This document shows, piece after piece, positions 43,779 to 52,002 of a stretch of DNA of 64,000 nt; position 1 is the first letter of the stretch, and each line of letters begins with the position of its first letter. Source of the stretch: Natrinema sp031626495 (GTDB taxonomy: Archaea > Halobacteriota > Halobacteria > Halobacteriales > Natrialbaceae); contig NZ_JAMQOJ010000005.1 in NCBI RefSeq assembly GCF_031626495.1, positions 310,001-374,000 on the forward strand, written 5' to 3'. The notes under the pieces are model-generated. The model made no database searches and was not told where the DNA came from. It was given only the letters and a program-made list of their open reading frames with translations. The position numbers and the translations under genes were made by a program.

Positions 43779-44153
43779 TCAGAACGGAGACTCGCGCTCG
43801 GCCGATTCGCCGCTCGCCGACTCGTCGCCGTCTTCGCGAACCAGCCCGAACTTCATGCCGTACTTCTCGAGGCCGCCGTCCATACTTTCGACGCGGGCGT
43901 CGGCGGTCCCCTCGTAGGAGCCGATGAGCTGGGCCGCCTGGACGCTCGCCTTGCCGTGGGGGCAGACGGTGACGATGCGGTCGGCGTCCTCGAGTTCGTC
44001 GATCCGGTTCGTCAGTTCGTGGAAGGGGATGTTCTCGCTGCCGGGGATGTGGCTGTGCGCGAAGTTGCGCTCGTCGCGGATGTCGACGATGCGCACGTCG
44101 GCATCGTCCTCGAGGAGTTCCTTGACCTCGTCGGTGGAGATTTCGCCGTCCAT
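43779..44153 (-). CDS. Rhodanese-like domain protein
   Basis: The 124-residue single-domain rhodanese starts MDGEISTDEVKELLEDDAD. The active-site loop is VCPHGKAS with Cys64, preceded by VDIRDERNFAHSHIPGSENIP split over residues 23-43. It could carry persulfide sulfur or move thiol groups in the cytoplasm. The last 20 residues (DGDESASGESAERESPF) are a disordered acidic tail. It is convergent with the SUI1 gene, 102 bases between stops. Confidence 0.92.
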   Translation of the reverse strand: MDGEISTDEVKELLEDDADVRIVDIRDERNFAHSHIPGSENIPFHELTNRIDELEDADRIVTVCPHGKASVQAAQLIGSYEGTADARVESMDGGLEKYGMKFGLVREDGDESASGESAERESPF

Positions 44154-44244
44154 TACCGGCGCGTTAGGCCGCGCACCGAATAAGGGTACGGGTCCGGGAG
44201 CGGCCGCCGTGGGTCAGAGAGAGGGGCGCTCCCACCGGGACGGG

Positions 44245-44829
44245 CTACAGGAGGCCGTCTTCTTTCGCCAGCAACAGCCCCGACAGCGTCGCGTCGTTCG
44301 TCGGCCCCTCGCGGACCCGCTCGAGCGCGTCGTCGACCGGCACCGTCGTTACGTCCAGAAATTCGTTGTTGTCGAGTTCGCGTTCCCCCAGTTCGAGTCC
44401 CTCGGCGTAGACGATGGCGCGGTCGTGGCGCAAGACGCCGGTCGCGACGGCGTACTCCTGGAGAAGCGCCGTGCTCGTCGGCCGAAAGCCGGTCTCCTCC
44501 TCGAGTTCGCGCGCCGCGGCCTGCGTGTACGATTCGCCGTCCTCGACGATCCCCGCGGGGAGCTCGAGGTGGGTCTCGCGGATCGTCGGTCGGTACTGTT
44601 CGACGAATAGGAGGCGGTCACCGTCCGCGGATTCGTCACCGCCGTCGGCCGCCGCGAGGACGTCGGCATCGATTCGCGCGACCACGACGACCGCGGGCGG
44701 CAGTTCGGCCCAGTAGTATCGCTTCTCGCTCCCGTCGGGCTGCTCGAGCAGGTCGTAGCCGCCGTCGTACCAGCCGGTCTCGTACTCGGTGCGCTCCTCG
44801 AGGAGGTTCCACTCGTCGGGAACAGTCAT
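44245..44829 (-). CDS. Nudix hydrolase (ADP-ribose pyrophosphatase-like)
   Basis: The 194-residue protein contains a perfect Nudix box, G-x5-E-x7-REUxEExGU, running from GIVEDGESY to ARELEEETGF (about 105-127). The N-terminal WAELPPAVVVVARIDAD strand and the QYRPTIRETHLELPAG motif before the box are those of the ADP-ribose/NudF group. It would hydrolyse a nucleoside diphosphate linked to another moiety. An acidic insert (AADGGDESADGD) interrupts the first sheet. The ATG at 44829 is used; the longer frame upstream lacks acidic character. Confidence 0.92.
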   Translation of the reverse strand: MTVPDEWNLLEERTEYETGWYDGGYDLLEQPDGSEKRYYWAELPPAVVVVARIDADVLAAADGGDESADGDRLLFVEQYRPTIRETHLELPAGIVEDGESYTQAAARELEEETGFRPTSTALLQEYAVATGVLRHDRAIVYAEGLELGERELDNNEFLDVTTVPVDDALERVREGPTNDATLSGLLLAKEDGLL

Positions 44830-44983
44830 AGCGTATCGTGGGTCCGCGAGCGGATAATAGGTGGCGTTTCGACCGGCGTCGACGCGGAGCGCGGTGCCCG
44901 TGGGGCTGACGGACGGTACCGCGATATCGTGACTCGCTGGACACTCGAGAAGAGCCGACCCGTCGACGCCTCGGTCGAGCCCC

Positions 44984-45403
44984 CTACGACCGGTCGACAA
45001 GCGGCCGGTACAGCCGTCCGAACGCCTGCCGCCGGAGCGTCGCGATCGCCGCGTCCTCCTCGTTCTGGAACGTCGCCGCGACGGCCTCGCCCTCGGGACC
45101 CGCGTGCCAGACGACCCGATCGACGTTCTCGCTGCCGACCGTCGTCACCTCGCCGTCGTAGGACTCCCGCCACTCCTCGAACTCGTCGCGGCTCCCGACG
45201 CGGACCTCGAGCAGGCCCGCGAAAAGTGCGTCTCGAGCGGTTTCGACGACCTCGCCGGTGACGCGCTCGTCGTACTCCTCGCGGTCGAACGCCATCGCCT
45301 TCGCGACCTCGCGGACGACCGTCTGTGCCGCGGGCCCGACCTCCTCGTACCGCTCGCGCGCCGCTTCGGCCGACGACGGCGAGAGCGTCCCAACCGTGTG
45401 CAT
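44984..45403 (-). CDS. Conserved haloarchaeal protein (DUF5809-like)
   Basis: The 139-residue protein starts at the ATG at 45403 with MHTVGTLSPSSAEAARERYE. An alpha/beta arrangement is suggested by ARERYEEVGPAAQTVVREVA, VEVRVGSRDEFEEW-like segments and SENVDRVVWHAGPEGEAVAA, ending in a basic QAFGRLYRPLVDRS. I believe this is the family listed as DUF5809, which is regularly found beside DUF5810 as here; the assignment is from memory. No function is known. It lies 25 bases downstream of the next gene, on the same strand. Confidence 0.8.
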   Translation of the reverse strand: MHTVGTLSPSSAEAARERYEEVGPAAQTVVREVAKAMAFDREEYDERVTGEVVETARDALFAGLLEVRVGSRDEFEEWRESYDGEVTTVGSENVDRVVWHAGPEGEAVAATFQNEEDAAIATLRRQAFGRLYRPLVDRS

Positions 45404-45428
45404 ACCCGTACGGTGGACCGACGGGCAG

Positions 45429-45860
45429 TTACGCGTTTTCGTTCGTCTCGGCGTCGCCGTCCGAGTTCCCACCCTCGTCCGCGTCATCCTCGGTCGCGCC
45501 CTGCATCTCTCGGGTCAACTCGGCCGCCTCCCGCAGGACGTCCTCGGTTTCGGCGGTCATCGAGCCGCGCCCCGGCTGTCGACTCTGTCGGGCGATCCCG
45601 CCCTCGAGCGAATCCGGACGGCCGGGACCGTGGCCGTGCTGGTGACCGGCCGTATCGAAATCCGGTGTATCGATCTCTTCGGCGTGTGGACTGACGATCT
45701 CGCCGAGTTCTTCGGGACTGCAGTCGCTCCAGTCGGGTGCGTGTTCCTCGAGCCACGCGCGGTGCTCTTCGCGACCGAGCGAAGCAGTGATCGCGAGGTG
45801 GTTCGCGAGGTGTTCCGCGTCTGCTTCCTCGGCGTCACAGACCGGACAGGCGTATCCCAT
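45429..45860 (-). CDS. Haloarchaeal zinc-finger protein (DUF5810-like)
   Basis: The 143-residue protein begins with a C2H2-like knuckle, MGYACPVCDAEEADAEHLANH, giving two Cys and two His in a short N-terminal domain. The middle includes HAEEIDTPDFDTAGHQHGHG and the tail is acidic and disordered (EDDADEGGNSDGDAETNENA). The combination is typical of the family I know as DUF5810. It probably binds a nucleic acid or protein partner. Transcription runs toward the DUF5809-like gene, likely as one unit. Confidence 0.82.
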   Translation of the reverse strand: MGYACPVCDAEEADAEHLANHLAITASLGREEHRAWLEEHAPDWSDCSPEELGEIVSPHAEEIDTPDFDTAGHQHGHGPGRPDSLEGGIARQSRQPGRGSMTAETEDVLREAAELTREMQGATEDDADEGGNSDGDAETNENA

Positions 45861-45903
45861 AGGTGTGCCTACGGGTCCAGCCGGTAAAACGTCCCGCCAG
45901 CGT

Positions 45904-46377
45904 CTACCCGAGTTTCCGAATCATCACGATCGCGTCCTCGTCGTTCCCGTAGTAGCCGGACACCCGGCGGAGCGGCTCGAACCCGAACTCGCGGTAGAGC
46001 CGTTTCGCCCCGTCGTTCGATCGTCGGACCTCGAGTTTGACGGTCTCGGCCCCACGGGCGGCGAGAACACCGAGCGAGCGCGAGAGGAGCGCGGAACCGA
46101 CACCCGCACCGCGGTGGTCCGCGTGGACGGCGATGTCCTTGACGTGACCGAGCGTGCGGCCGATCTGTTGGGTGACGTCGGCGACGACGTAGCCCGCGAT
46201 CTCGCCGTCCGTCTGGGCGACGAGAAACCCCGGTTCGCCGAGAAATCGTTCGAACGCGTCGTACGGCCAGGGCTGGGAGAAGGAGTCGTTCTCGATGCGA
46301 ACGACCGCGAGGAGATCCGCACGCTCTGCGGGTCTGATCGACACCTCGTCGCCGTCCTCGTGAGCGCGCGTCGTCAC
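45904..46377 (-). CDS. rimI: GNAT N-acetyltransferase, RimI-like
   Basis: The 157-residue protein starts at a GTG (MTTRAHEDGDEVSIRPAERAD). The GNAT acetyl-CoA loop is HRGAGVGSALL (about 89-99), preceded by VKDIAVHADHRG and followed by VKLEVRRSNDGAKRLYREFGF, matching the RimI/Ard1-type N-alpha-acetyltransferases. Archaeal members acetylate protein N-termini, including S18-like substrates. A valine codon near 46341 (VSIRPAER) is an alternative start that would remove the first dozen residues. It ends 43 bases upstream of the DUF5810-like gene. Confidence 0.9.
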   Translation of the reverse strand: MTTRAHEDGDEVSIRPAERADLLAVVRIENDSFSQPWPYDAFERFLGEPGFLVAQTDGEIAGYVVADVTQQIGRTLGHVKDIAVHADHRGAGVGSALLSRSLGVLAARGAETVKLEVRRSNDGAKRLYREFGFEPLRRVSGYYGNDEDAIVMIRKLG

Positions 46378-46482
46378 ACGAGAGAGTAACGCACCGAACG
46401 ATAAAAGCCGTACCGTCCCGGCACCGCTCGCCTTCGGACCGCAGCGCTCTCTCAGTCGGTGCGGGGGGTCGTATGCGGGCGT

Positions 46483-46602
46483 CTACTCGTCCTCGTCGTT
46501 TTCGTCGTCTTCGTCGAGGTCGGTCGTCGGCTCCTCGTCCTGGGTCCCGCCGTACTGCGTCTGGTCGTCTTCGTCGTCCTCGGTATCGTGGTCGTCGGAC
46601 AC
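46483..46602 (-). CDS. 39-residue highly acidic small protein
   Basis: A GTG at 46602 opens MSDDHDTEDDEDDQTQYGG and the frame closes with TAG at 46483. About half of the residues are Asp or Glu, with one aromatic residue. It begins five bases after the stop of the ferritin-like gene on the same strand, so it is probably co-transcribed with it. No function can be given; an unstructured partner or a simple salt-adapted tail protein are possibilities. Confidence 0.5.
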   Translation of the reverse strand: MSDDHDTEDDEDDQTQYGGTQDEEPTTDLDEDDENDEDE

Positions 46603-46607
46603 GGTGA

Positions 46608-47102
46608 TCACTCGGCCGGAATCGCGTCCATCCCGAACTGTTCGGTCAGCTCCTTCAGTTCGTCGAGAGCGTCCTGTTCTTCCCGGAGGTTCTGCTCGAG
46701 GAGGTCGGCAGCCTCGTCCATCCCGAGCTGGTCGGCGAGCGGAATCAGGTTTCCGTAGGCGGCGATCTCGTAGTGTTCGGTCTTCTCGGCGGCCGCCATG
46801 TTGTGATAGTCCATCACCTCCTGGGACGGATCCATCGACGTGAACTCCTCGTACTCCTCGAGGATCCCCTCGATTCCCTCACACTCTTCTTTCTCCGGCG
46901 GCTCGCCGAACTCGTCGAAGACCCGCTCGAGCCGTTCGATCTGTTCCTGGGTCTCCTCGCGGTGCTCCGCGAACGCCCCCGCAATCTCCTCGCGATCGGT
47001 GTTGTGCTCGAGTTCCTCGAGCGCGTCGAGGAGCTGGTGCTCGGCGTGGTAGATGTCCTCGAGGCCGTGTTCGAACAGATCCTGAATTGTGTCCATGCTC
47101 AT
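46608..47102 (-). CDS. YciE/YciF-type ferritin-like protein (DUF892)
   Basis: The 164-residue all-helical protein starts MSMDTIQDLFEHGLEDIYHA. Metal-ligand-like repeats are visible: EDIYHAEHQLLDALEELE in the first helix and EKTEHYEIAAYGNLI in the third, both with Glu-x6-Tyr/Glu-x2-His spacing typical of DUF892 ferritin-like proteins. Members of the family are stress-linked and probably bind a di-iron centre. The preferred start is the ATG at 47102, not the in-frame one 47 codons upstream. Confidence 0.9.
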   Translation of the reverse strand: MSMDTIQDLFEHGLEDIYHAEHQLLDALEELEHNTDREEIAGAFAEHREETQEQIERLERVFDEFGEPPEKEECEGIEGILEEYEEFTSMDPSQEVMDYHNMAAAEKTEHYEIAAYGNLIPLADQLGMDEAADLLEQNLREEQDALDELKELTEQFGMDAIPAE

Positions 47103-47184
47103 GGTGTGACCGCTCGGTCGTTCAGCTGCCGAGCGAAAAAGCCACGAGCCTGCGACGGCAGGGTTCAGTACGGTCGTCGAGCCG

Positions 47185-47466
47185 CTACTCAGACGTCTTC
47201 TCCACTCGATTGGCGTGTTTCTCGAGGTCCGCCGCCAGCTCACGAGCCTGCGACGGCGTCAGTTCGAGTTCCTGCATGTGCTTCGGCAGGAACTCCTCCG
47301 AGAGGTTGTCCAGTTCGAGTTGGAGGCGAACGCTGTCGGGGTCCTCACGGTCCGCGGTCGCGTTCACGACGGCGACCGACTCCCACTCGAACGTCTCGCC
47401 GACCGCTTTTCCCTCGACGTAATCCAGCGTCGTGTACGCGTTGACCGTCATCAGTCGATCGGACAT
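47185..47466 (-). CDS. Conserved haloarchaeal protein of unknown function
   Basis: The 93-residue protein begins MSDRLMTVNAYTTLDYVEG. It is predicted as a small beta sheet (AYTTLDYVEGKAVGETFEWE, ESVAVVNATADRED, SVRLQLELDNLSE) followed by two helices (TPSQARELAADLEKHANRVE). The helical end resembles regulatory small proteins that bind a partner by a leucine face. I recognise it as widespread in haloarchaea without a known function. It lies 82 bases upstream of the ferritin-like gene. Confidence 0.8.
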   Translation of the reverse strand: MSDRLMTVNAYTTLDYVEGKAVGETFEWESVAVVNATADREDPDSVRLQLELDNLSEEFLPKHMQELELTPSQARELAADLEKHANRVEKTSE

Positions 47467-48013
47467 GCTACCTCGAGTCTCATGGCGCGATCACTTATAC
47501 TGCGGCTCTCCCGGACGACGCGACTCGAGGTCAGCCGCTTTTCCCGTGCGGACACGGAACACACAGTCCGTTACGAGCGCACTTTGTAGCGGCAACTGTT
47601 GCTGGATTCGGGCCGCAGTTGCTCGACCGTGGTGTCGGGTACGGCGAAATCGGAACCCATCGATCAACTCTGTTCGACGCGACACCGGCTGTGACGAATC
47701 GAACCGCCGATACAGACCACCGACGGGCCTGAAGAAGGGCATCCAGGACAGCACGACCGATCGGTCGCTCGCTCGAATAGTCGCCGGTAGCTCCGCCTCG
47801 AGCAGCCTACGGCCCATTCGACGGCTTCCTCATCGGCGAATAGAGACGGAGAGAGTGACTGTACGAGCAGTTAGTCGCTCAATTCGACGGGTCCACGACG
47901 CTCGAACGGAGATTTCTGTCAGAGATAGCGGCAGAATCAACCCGAATGACTGAACAGAGGTATCGCTTGCGGCCGAAGCGGTACTTATGACGACAGGGTT
48001 CGAACGGGTGTCC
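47467..48013. other. 547-base stretch without a convincing gene
   Basis: Open frames of 173 codons (plus) and 108 codons (minus) overlap here, but both products are basic and rich in Arg, Cys and Ser, unlike haloarchaeal proteins. A TATA-like TACTTATGA at 47982-47990 belongs to the small gene at 48014. The sequence has fewer palindromes than other gaps; it may hold gene remnants I cannot identify. Confidence 0.5.
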
Positions 48014-48154
48014 ATGACAGATGCAGCCGAATGTACGCCGGAGCCGGTCGAGCAGGAAGCGGAGGAGCGCGACGACGCTCACCTCGACGATATCGAAGAA
48101 GGAGCCGGCTGTACGGAGATCTGGGAGCACCTCGCCGAAAAGCGCGAGGAGTAA
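48014..48154 (+). CDS. 46-residue acidic protein with two cysteines flanking its acidic core
   Basis: The ATG at 48014 opens MTDAAECTPEPVEQEAEER and the frame closes at 48154. Cys7 and Cys33 (EEGAGCTEIWEHLAEKREE) are the only cysteines; a short amphipathic helix ends the chain. A TATA-like TACTTATGA lies about 27 bases upstream of the ATG, supporting expression as a leaderless mRNA. The function is unknown. It precedes, on the same strand, the helix-turn-helix gene at 48211, which has its own TATA-like CTTTTTACGG. Confidence 0.65.
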   Translation: MTDAAECTPEPVEQEAEERDDAHLDDIEEGAGCTEIWEHLAEKREE

Positions 48155-48210
48155 CACGTATATTCCATCTTGGCAACGATCTTTTTACGGAACGCCGTCT
48201 ACTGGTATTC

Positions 48211-48906
48211 ATGACCGATAACCGGCCCGGCGACCGTTCGAACCGCCGCGGCGAGAACGGTCGATCGATCCCGACGGACCGCGAATCGCCCGTCGGCGCA
48301 CCCGTGATCCGGGGCGACGAATCGGTCGCCGGTACTCGCGCCCGCGAGGCCGTCCAGTTCGATCCCGACGACCCTGAGAGTCTCGCAGATGCCGCCGAAA
48401 CCGTCCGGCAGTTCGCCGGCGGCGAAAGCGGCGACGACCACCTCTACATGCTCCGCGGCGCGGCCGCCTGTGCCGCCCTCGTCCGCGGGGAAGGGTCCTA
48501 CAAAGCCGCCGCCGAACGCGCCGGCGGTGACGCCACCGTCTCGTTCATCCGAAAATGGGCTCGCGTTCACGACCTCCCCCGATCAGTCCGCAAACAGGTT
48601 GCACTCGGCCAGATCGCCCCAACTGCCGCCAAACACATCGCCCGCGTCGCCGGCGAATCTCGGCTCCTCCTCGCATGGGCCACCCTCGACGGCAACCTCA
48701 CCGTCCGCGACGTCCGCAGCGTCGCCAGCGCCGTCAACGACGACGTCCCCCTCGATCAGGCCCTCGCAGACCACGGCATCACCCTCGGCCAACTCGAGGT
48801 CATCCTCTCGCCGAGTACCTACCGCGACCTGCGGCGGCGCGCGTCCATCGACGGCGTCGACCCCGGCCAAATCGTCACCGACGCTCTCGAACAGTACCTC
48901 GAGTGA
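48211..48906 (+). CDS. Haloarchaeal protein with ParB-like helix-turn-helix region
   Basis: The 231-residue protein has a disordered N-terminus (1-50), a helical domain with SYKAAAERAGGDATVSFIRK (96-115), which looks like an HTH, and DLPRSVRKQVALGQIAPTAA (121-140) followed by KHIARVAGESRLLLAWATLD, resembling the ParB/KorB segment that recognises DNA after the core HTH. The C-terminus TYRDLRRRASIDGVDPGQIV resembles a ribbon-helix-helix. A DNA-binding role is inferred. It ends 59 bases before tRNA-Lys, on the chromosome side of the inserted element. Confidence 0.8.
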   Translation: MTDNRPGDRSNRRGENGRSIPTDRESPVGAPVIRGDESVAGTRAREAVQFDPDDPESLADAAETVRQFAGGESGDDHLYMLRGAAACAALVRGEGSYKAAAERAGGDATVSFIRKWARVHDLPRSVRKQVALGQIAPTAAKHIARVAGESRLLLAWATLDGNLTVRDVRSVASAVNDDVPLDQALADHGITLGQLEVILSPSTYRDLRRRASIDGVDPGQIVTDALEQYLE

Positions 48907-48930
48907 GCCACCCGGCAGCGGAGAAAGAAA

Positions 48931-48938
48931 CGTTTAAC
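48931..48938 (+). promoter_or_regulatory. TATA-like box of the tRNA-Lys gene
   Basis: CGTTTAAC lies about 28 bases upstream of the predicted tRNA 5' end at 48966. Confidence 0.5.
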
Positions 48939-48965
48939 CGCTACTCACCGAAAAGGGAAACTACG

Positions 48966-49039
<74 letters not shown>

Positions 49040-49043
49040 CTTT

Positions 49044-49073
49044 CCTGTCGCGAACAACTCCGTGAGCGACAGG
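49044..49073. terminator. Hairpin just after tRNA-Lys
   Basis: CCTGTCGC (49044-49051) and GCGACAGG (49066-49073) form a perfect 8-bp stem with a 14-base loop, immediately after the tRNA. It may end the tRNA transcript or belong to the attachment region. Confidence 0.5.
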
Positions 49074-49149
49074 TAACGGAACCGGCGGGGTCTGAATGCA
49101 GGGAGAGTGCAGTCTCACGAGCGAAGCGAATGAGGAAGCGATCGACCGT

Positions 49150-49173
49150 GTGTTCAATTCGCGCTCGGCCTGC
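49150..49173 (+). other. Diverged copy of the tRNA-Lys 3' end (possible old attachment site)
   Basis: GTGTTCAATTCGCGCTCGGC followed by CTGC matches the tRNA-Lys T-arm to 3' end at 49017-49040 with 21 of 24 positions identical. The remainder of 49040-49477 carries no gene; short open frames on both strands are basic. A copy so close to the intact gene suggests a remnant of an earlier integration or a rebuilt attachment site. Confidence 0.55.
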
Positions 49174-49477
49174 CACCCTGCTGCGAGCGTATTCTTGGAG
49201 AGCCACAGCTACGGGATGAAACGCAGGAAAACAAGTCCTACGAGCGTATACGAAAGCAATCGAACGTGTGCCCCCAGTCGCTTCTTTGAACGAAATCTCG
49301 TCGTGACAGCACAACTCCGAAATGAAGCGTTCACACAGAGCACGACGGGGAGCTGACCCGAAAGCCAATCCGCTACAGTTCGAGAGAGCAACGGCTTAGA
49401 AACGAATTGTCGTGAAGGAAAGCCAAGGGCCGGCTTCTAGGCAGAACCTTACAAGCCATTAGCCCGTCTGCCACAGT

Positions 49478-50827
49478 ATGGCAGGGGCCGACCCGCGCGC
49501 AGAAGTTGACGATCTCCGGGATCAGTTACGGGGGCGGGGTGCCGACCAGCGCTACGTGCAATACGACGCGGACCGAGACCACCTCCTGAAGATGTCGGAC
49601 AACATCCGGCTGGTCCCGTCGAAGATCGGGGAACACCGGCACCTGAAACTGTTGCGGCACACGAGCCGGATGGCAGCGCTCGCCCCACCGCCGACGATCG
49701 AGGACTTCAGGGATAACGGCGAGGCTGCTGCAGCCGACATCGCAGACGCGGATGACGTCGAGGCAGTCCTCGAGGAGCACGGGCTGCTGGGTGCCGCGCT
49801 CGACTACCGGGCCGCCGCCGAAGCGATCGTCCGCTGGATTAACGACGAGTACGCCAACGAACATACGAACCAGGACTACCGGACCGCCCTGCGGTCGTTC
49901 GGCCGGTACCGGTTGAAACAGGATGAGCCCCCGGCCGTCTTGAGCTGGATCCCGACGGGGACCAGCAACGACTTCAATCCGGTGCCCTCTGAACGCGATC
50001 TCCTCCTGTGGGAGGATGACGTGGTGCCGATGATCGATGCCGCGCACAACTCGCGAGACAAGGCATTGTTCGCGGTCCAGTTCGAGGCCGGGCTCCGAAG
50101 CGGGGAACTCTTCGACCTGCGCGTCGACGACGTGTTCGACGCCAAACATACCGTCGGCGTGCACGTCGACGGGAAACGCGGGGAGCGGCCGGTCCATCTC
50201 ATCATGGCGGTGCCCTACCTGCAGAAGTGGCTCGACGACCACCCGGGCGACGGGAGTGACTACCTGTGGACAAAGCTCAGCATCCCCGATCGGCCGTCAT
50301 ACAACACGTGGCGGGACTACTTCCGGGACGCCGCCGACCGCGCCGGGGTCACAAAGGACGTGACCCCGACGAACTTCCGTAAAGCGAACACCCGCTGGCT
50401 GGTGATGCTCGGCTATGCCCAGCCACGGATCGAGGACCGGCAGGGCCGGAAACGCGGCAGTGAGCATACCGCCCGGTATATGGCCCGGTTCGGTGAGGAG
50501 AGCAACGAACGCGTGTACGCGCGCCTCCACGGTATCGAGGTCGAACCGGAAGAGGACACGGAGATCGGACCGGTCGAATGCCCGCGATGCCACCGGGACA
50601 CTCCGCAGCACGAGGAGTTCTGTGTGTGGTGTCACTTCGCCTTGACGCCCGACGCCACCGACCAAATAGAGGCACAGGACGATCGGATCTTTGCATCCGC
50701 CGCTCAGGCACCGCGCACCGGTGACATGACTGATGACGAGGAGGTGACGACCGAAGACGTGATGGAAGCCCGCCAGTTGATACGGGAACATCCGGCCCTC
50801 CGCCGGCTTCTTCTTCCTGATCGGTAA
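49478..50827 (+). CDS. Tyrosine recombinase (integrase) with C-terminal zinc ribbon
   Basis: The 449-residue protein has an N-terminal SAM-like DNA-binding half and a catalytic domain: Arg207 in GLRSGELFDLR, Lys233 in DGKRGE, Arg301 in TNFRKANTRW and Tyr334 in TARYMARF. The first His of the usual HxxR box appears to be Thr (TNFR). A zinc ribbon (CPRC at 368-371, CVWC at 382-385) and an acidic tail follow. It would integrate the element into tRNA-Lys. A TATA-like CCTTACAAG lies about 27 bases before the ATG, and the gene is read away from the tRNA. Confidence 0.9.
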   Translation: MAGADPRAEVDDLRDQLRGRGADQRYVQYDADRDHLLKMSDNIRLVPSKIGEHRHLKLLRHTSRMAALAPPPTIEDFRDNGEAAAADIADADDVEAVLEEHGLLGAALDYRAAAEAIVRWINDEYANEHTNQDYRTALRSFGRYRLKQDEPPAVLSWIPTGTSNDFNPVPSERDLLLWEDDVVPMIDAAHNSRDKALFAVQFEAGLRSGELFDLRVDDVFDAKHTVGVHVDGKRGERPVHLIMAVPYLQKWLDDHPGDGSDYLWTKLSIPDRPSYNTWRDYFRDAADRAGVTKDVTPTNFRKANTRWLVMLGYAQPRIEDRQGRKRGSEHTARYMARFGEESNERVYARLHGIEVEPEEDTEIGPVECPRCHRDTPQHEEFCVWCHFALTPDATDQIEAQDDRIFASAAQAPRTGDMTDDEEVTTEDVMEARQLIREHPALRRLLLPDR

Positions 50828-51013
50828 CTTCGTAAATAGGAGTACTCCGATGAGGGAAACGGGAACGCGTCAGGATTGATCCCGGGTTCGTCAATCTCGC
50901 CGTTCACAAGATAGCGGAATGTTTCAACCGTATTCTGACCGCTCCCCGTCGCCGCGACAAACCGGTGGCGACCCCGTTCGGCAGTGAGGTACTCCTGCTT
51001 CAGCAGCGGTCTA
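50828..51013 (-). pseudogene. 3' remnant of a minus-strand gene, truncated at an IS-like end
   Basis: Read on the minus strand, the stretch directly after the IS-like end at 51014 translates as a plausible protein fragment: LLKQEYLTAERGRHRFVAAT, then VETFRYLVNGEIDEPGINPD and FPFPSSEYSYL. It has no start and runs antisense into the integrase 3' end. It looks like the C-terminal part of a protein whose beginning was removed. I cannot name the family. A matching 5' partner may be the truncated gene at 55706-55915. Confidence 0.45.
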
Positions 51014-51211
51014 GGCTCTATTGAAATTATCTCCTTTATATACCTAACCTAGTGAAAATACTGTCCCACTGACCTAGTTCAGTCTCCCTCATACAAATGA
51101 AAACATCCTATCTTGCTGAAAACACCTTCTGTATCATGCACGCACCTCCTGCCAACTGCTGGGGAGATTGAACAAGCCGTGCAAGATACATGGCGCAAAT
51201 TCAGCAGAGCC
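51014..51211. mobile_element. 198-bp MITE-like element with IS6-type terminal repeats
   Basis: GGCTCTATTGAAATT (51014-51028) and the inverted AAATTCAGCAGAGCC (51197-51211) match at 12 of 15 positions. The interior is AT-rich with no open frame. Similar ends occur at 55702-55716. They resemble termini of IS6/IS240-type insertion sequences (GGCTCTGTTGAAA...), from memory. No flanking target duplication is visible. Confidence 0.5.
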
Positions 51212-51256
51212 GGCTGATGCGAGTGATCGGTCGGCTACTTACTCGATGAACCCCCG

Positions 51257-51688
51257 TCAGTCGGGAGCCGTCGGGCTATCGACATTCACTACGAGCGGGC
51301 CCGAACCAACAAAGTTGATGATACTTACCTGCTCTGTATCGGCGGGATTGATATCACGGTGGACGATTCCAGGCGGAATCTGCGCAAATAGAGGAGCGGT
51401 TCCTTCGAGTCGCTGGTCGCCGTCGGGACCGTGCTCGAGAACTACGCTCCCTTCGACCAAATAGATGTAGACGTGGCGGTCTCCATGGTGGTGCCAGTCG
51501 GTTGCTGTGTTTCCGGCGACGCGCGATTGCACCATCACGTTATTCTCGGTCTCGAAGGCCATTCTTCTGTCAACACCCGGCGTCTCGGCAGCCGATTGGA
51601 GATCGGCAGGCGTGACGAACTCGGGGCTCGCCGATCCCCCATCAGGGACAAGGCCCCCATCTCTGATCACTGGCGAATTATCGACCAT
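51257..51688 (-). CDS. Cupin-domain protein
   Basis: The 143-residue single-cupin protein has the metal motif TDWHHHGDRHVYIYLVEGSV (two His, Glu spacing, about 63-82) and the second motif AQIPPGIVHRDINP, followed by the barrel-closing strands. It starts at an ATG (MVDNSPVIRDGG); a GTG three codons upstream is possible. Cupins of this kind bind small ligands or oxidise substrates; the substrate is not predictable. It is divergent from the Lrp gene and lies inside the IS-bounded cargo. Confidence 0.85.
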   Translation of the reverse strand: MVDNSPVIRDGGLVPDGGSASPEFVTPADLQSAAETPGVDRRMAFETENNVMVQSRVAGNTATDWHHHGDRHVYIYLVEGSVVLEHGPDGDQRLEGTAPLFAQIPPGIVHRDINPADTEQVSIINFVGSGPLVVNVDSPTAPD

Positions 51689-52002
51689 ATGTGCCACACG
51701 TTAACAAATCGAGTGGCGGCCTGAAAAATCTACCTCCCGGGTAGCTACTGACGCGACATACGGCAGCGGGTTTCCACCGTGTACACTGCTGATGGCCTGT
51801 CCTGATGAATATACGCCCTATATATTCCACATCGTTTCTAGCAGAATCCCTATATTTAGTGGAGTCGATACAAGATACAAGGCGCGAATGTGGCACGATA
51901 TTCGGCACGGTTTGCGAAGGTGGTGATCGCTCAGTACAGAGTAAAGATGGAGCGCGGGTATCTCGTGGAAAGTTACTTTCCCCGGTACGATTACTCATAC
52001 GT

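Noticed and set aside
47432..47953. 173-codon plus frame and 108-codon minus frame
   Set aside because: Both are basic, overlap each other, and show no motif or promoter; the region is left as non-coding.
49081..49391. Short open frames between tRNA-Lys and the integrase
   Set aside because: Basic composition, mutual overlap, and overlap with the tRNA-like repeat argue against coding.
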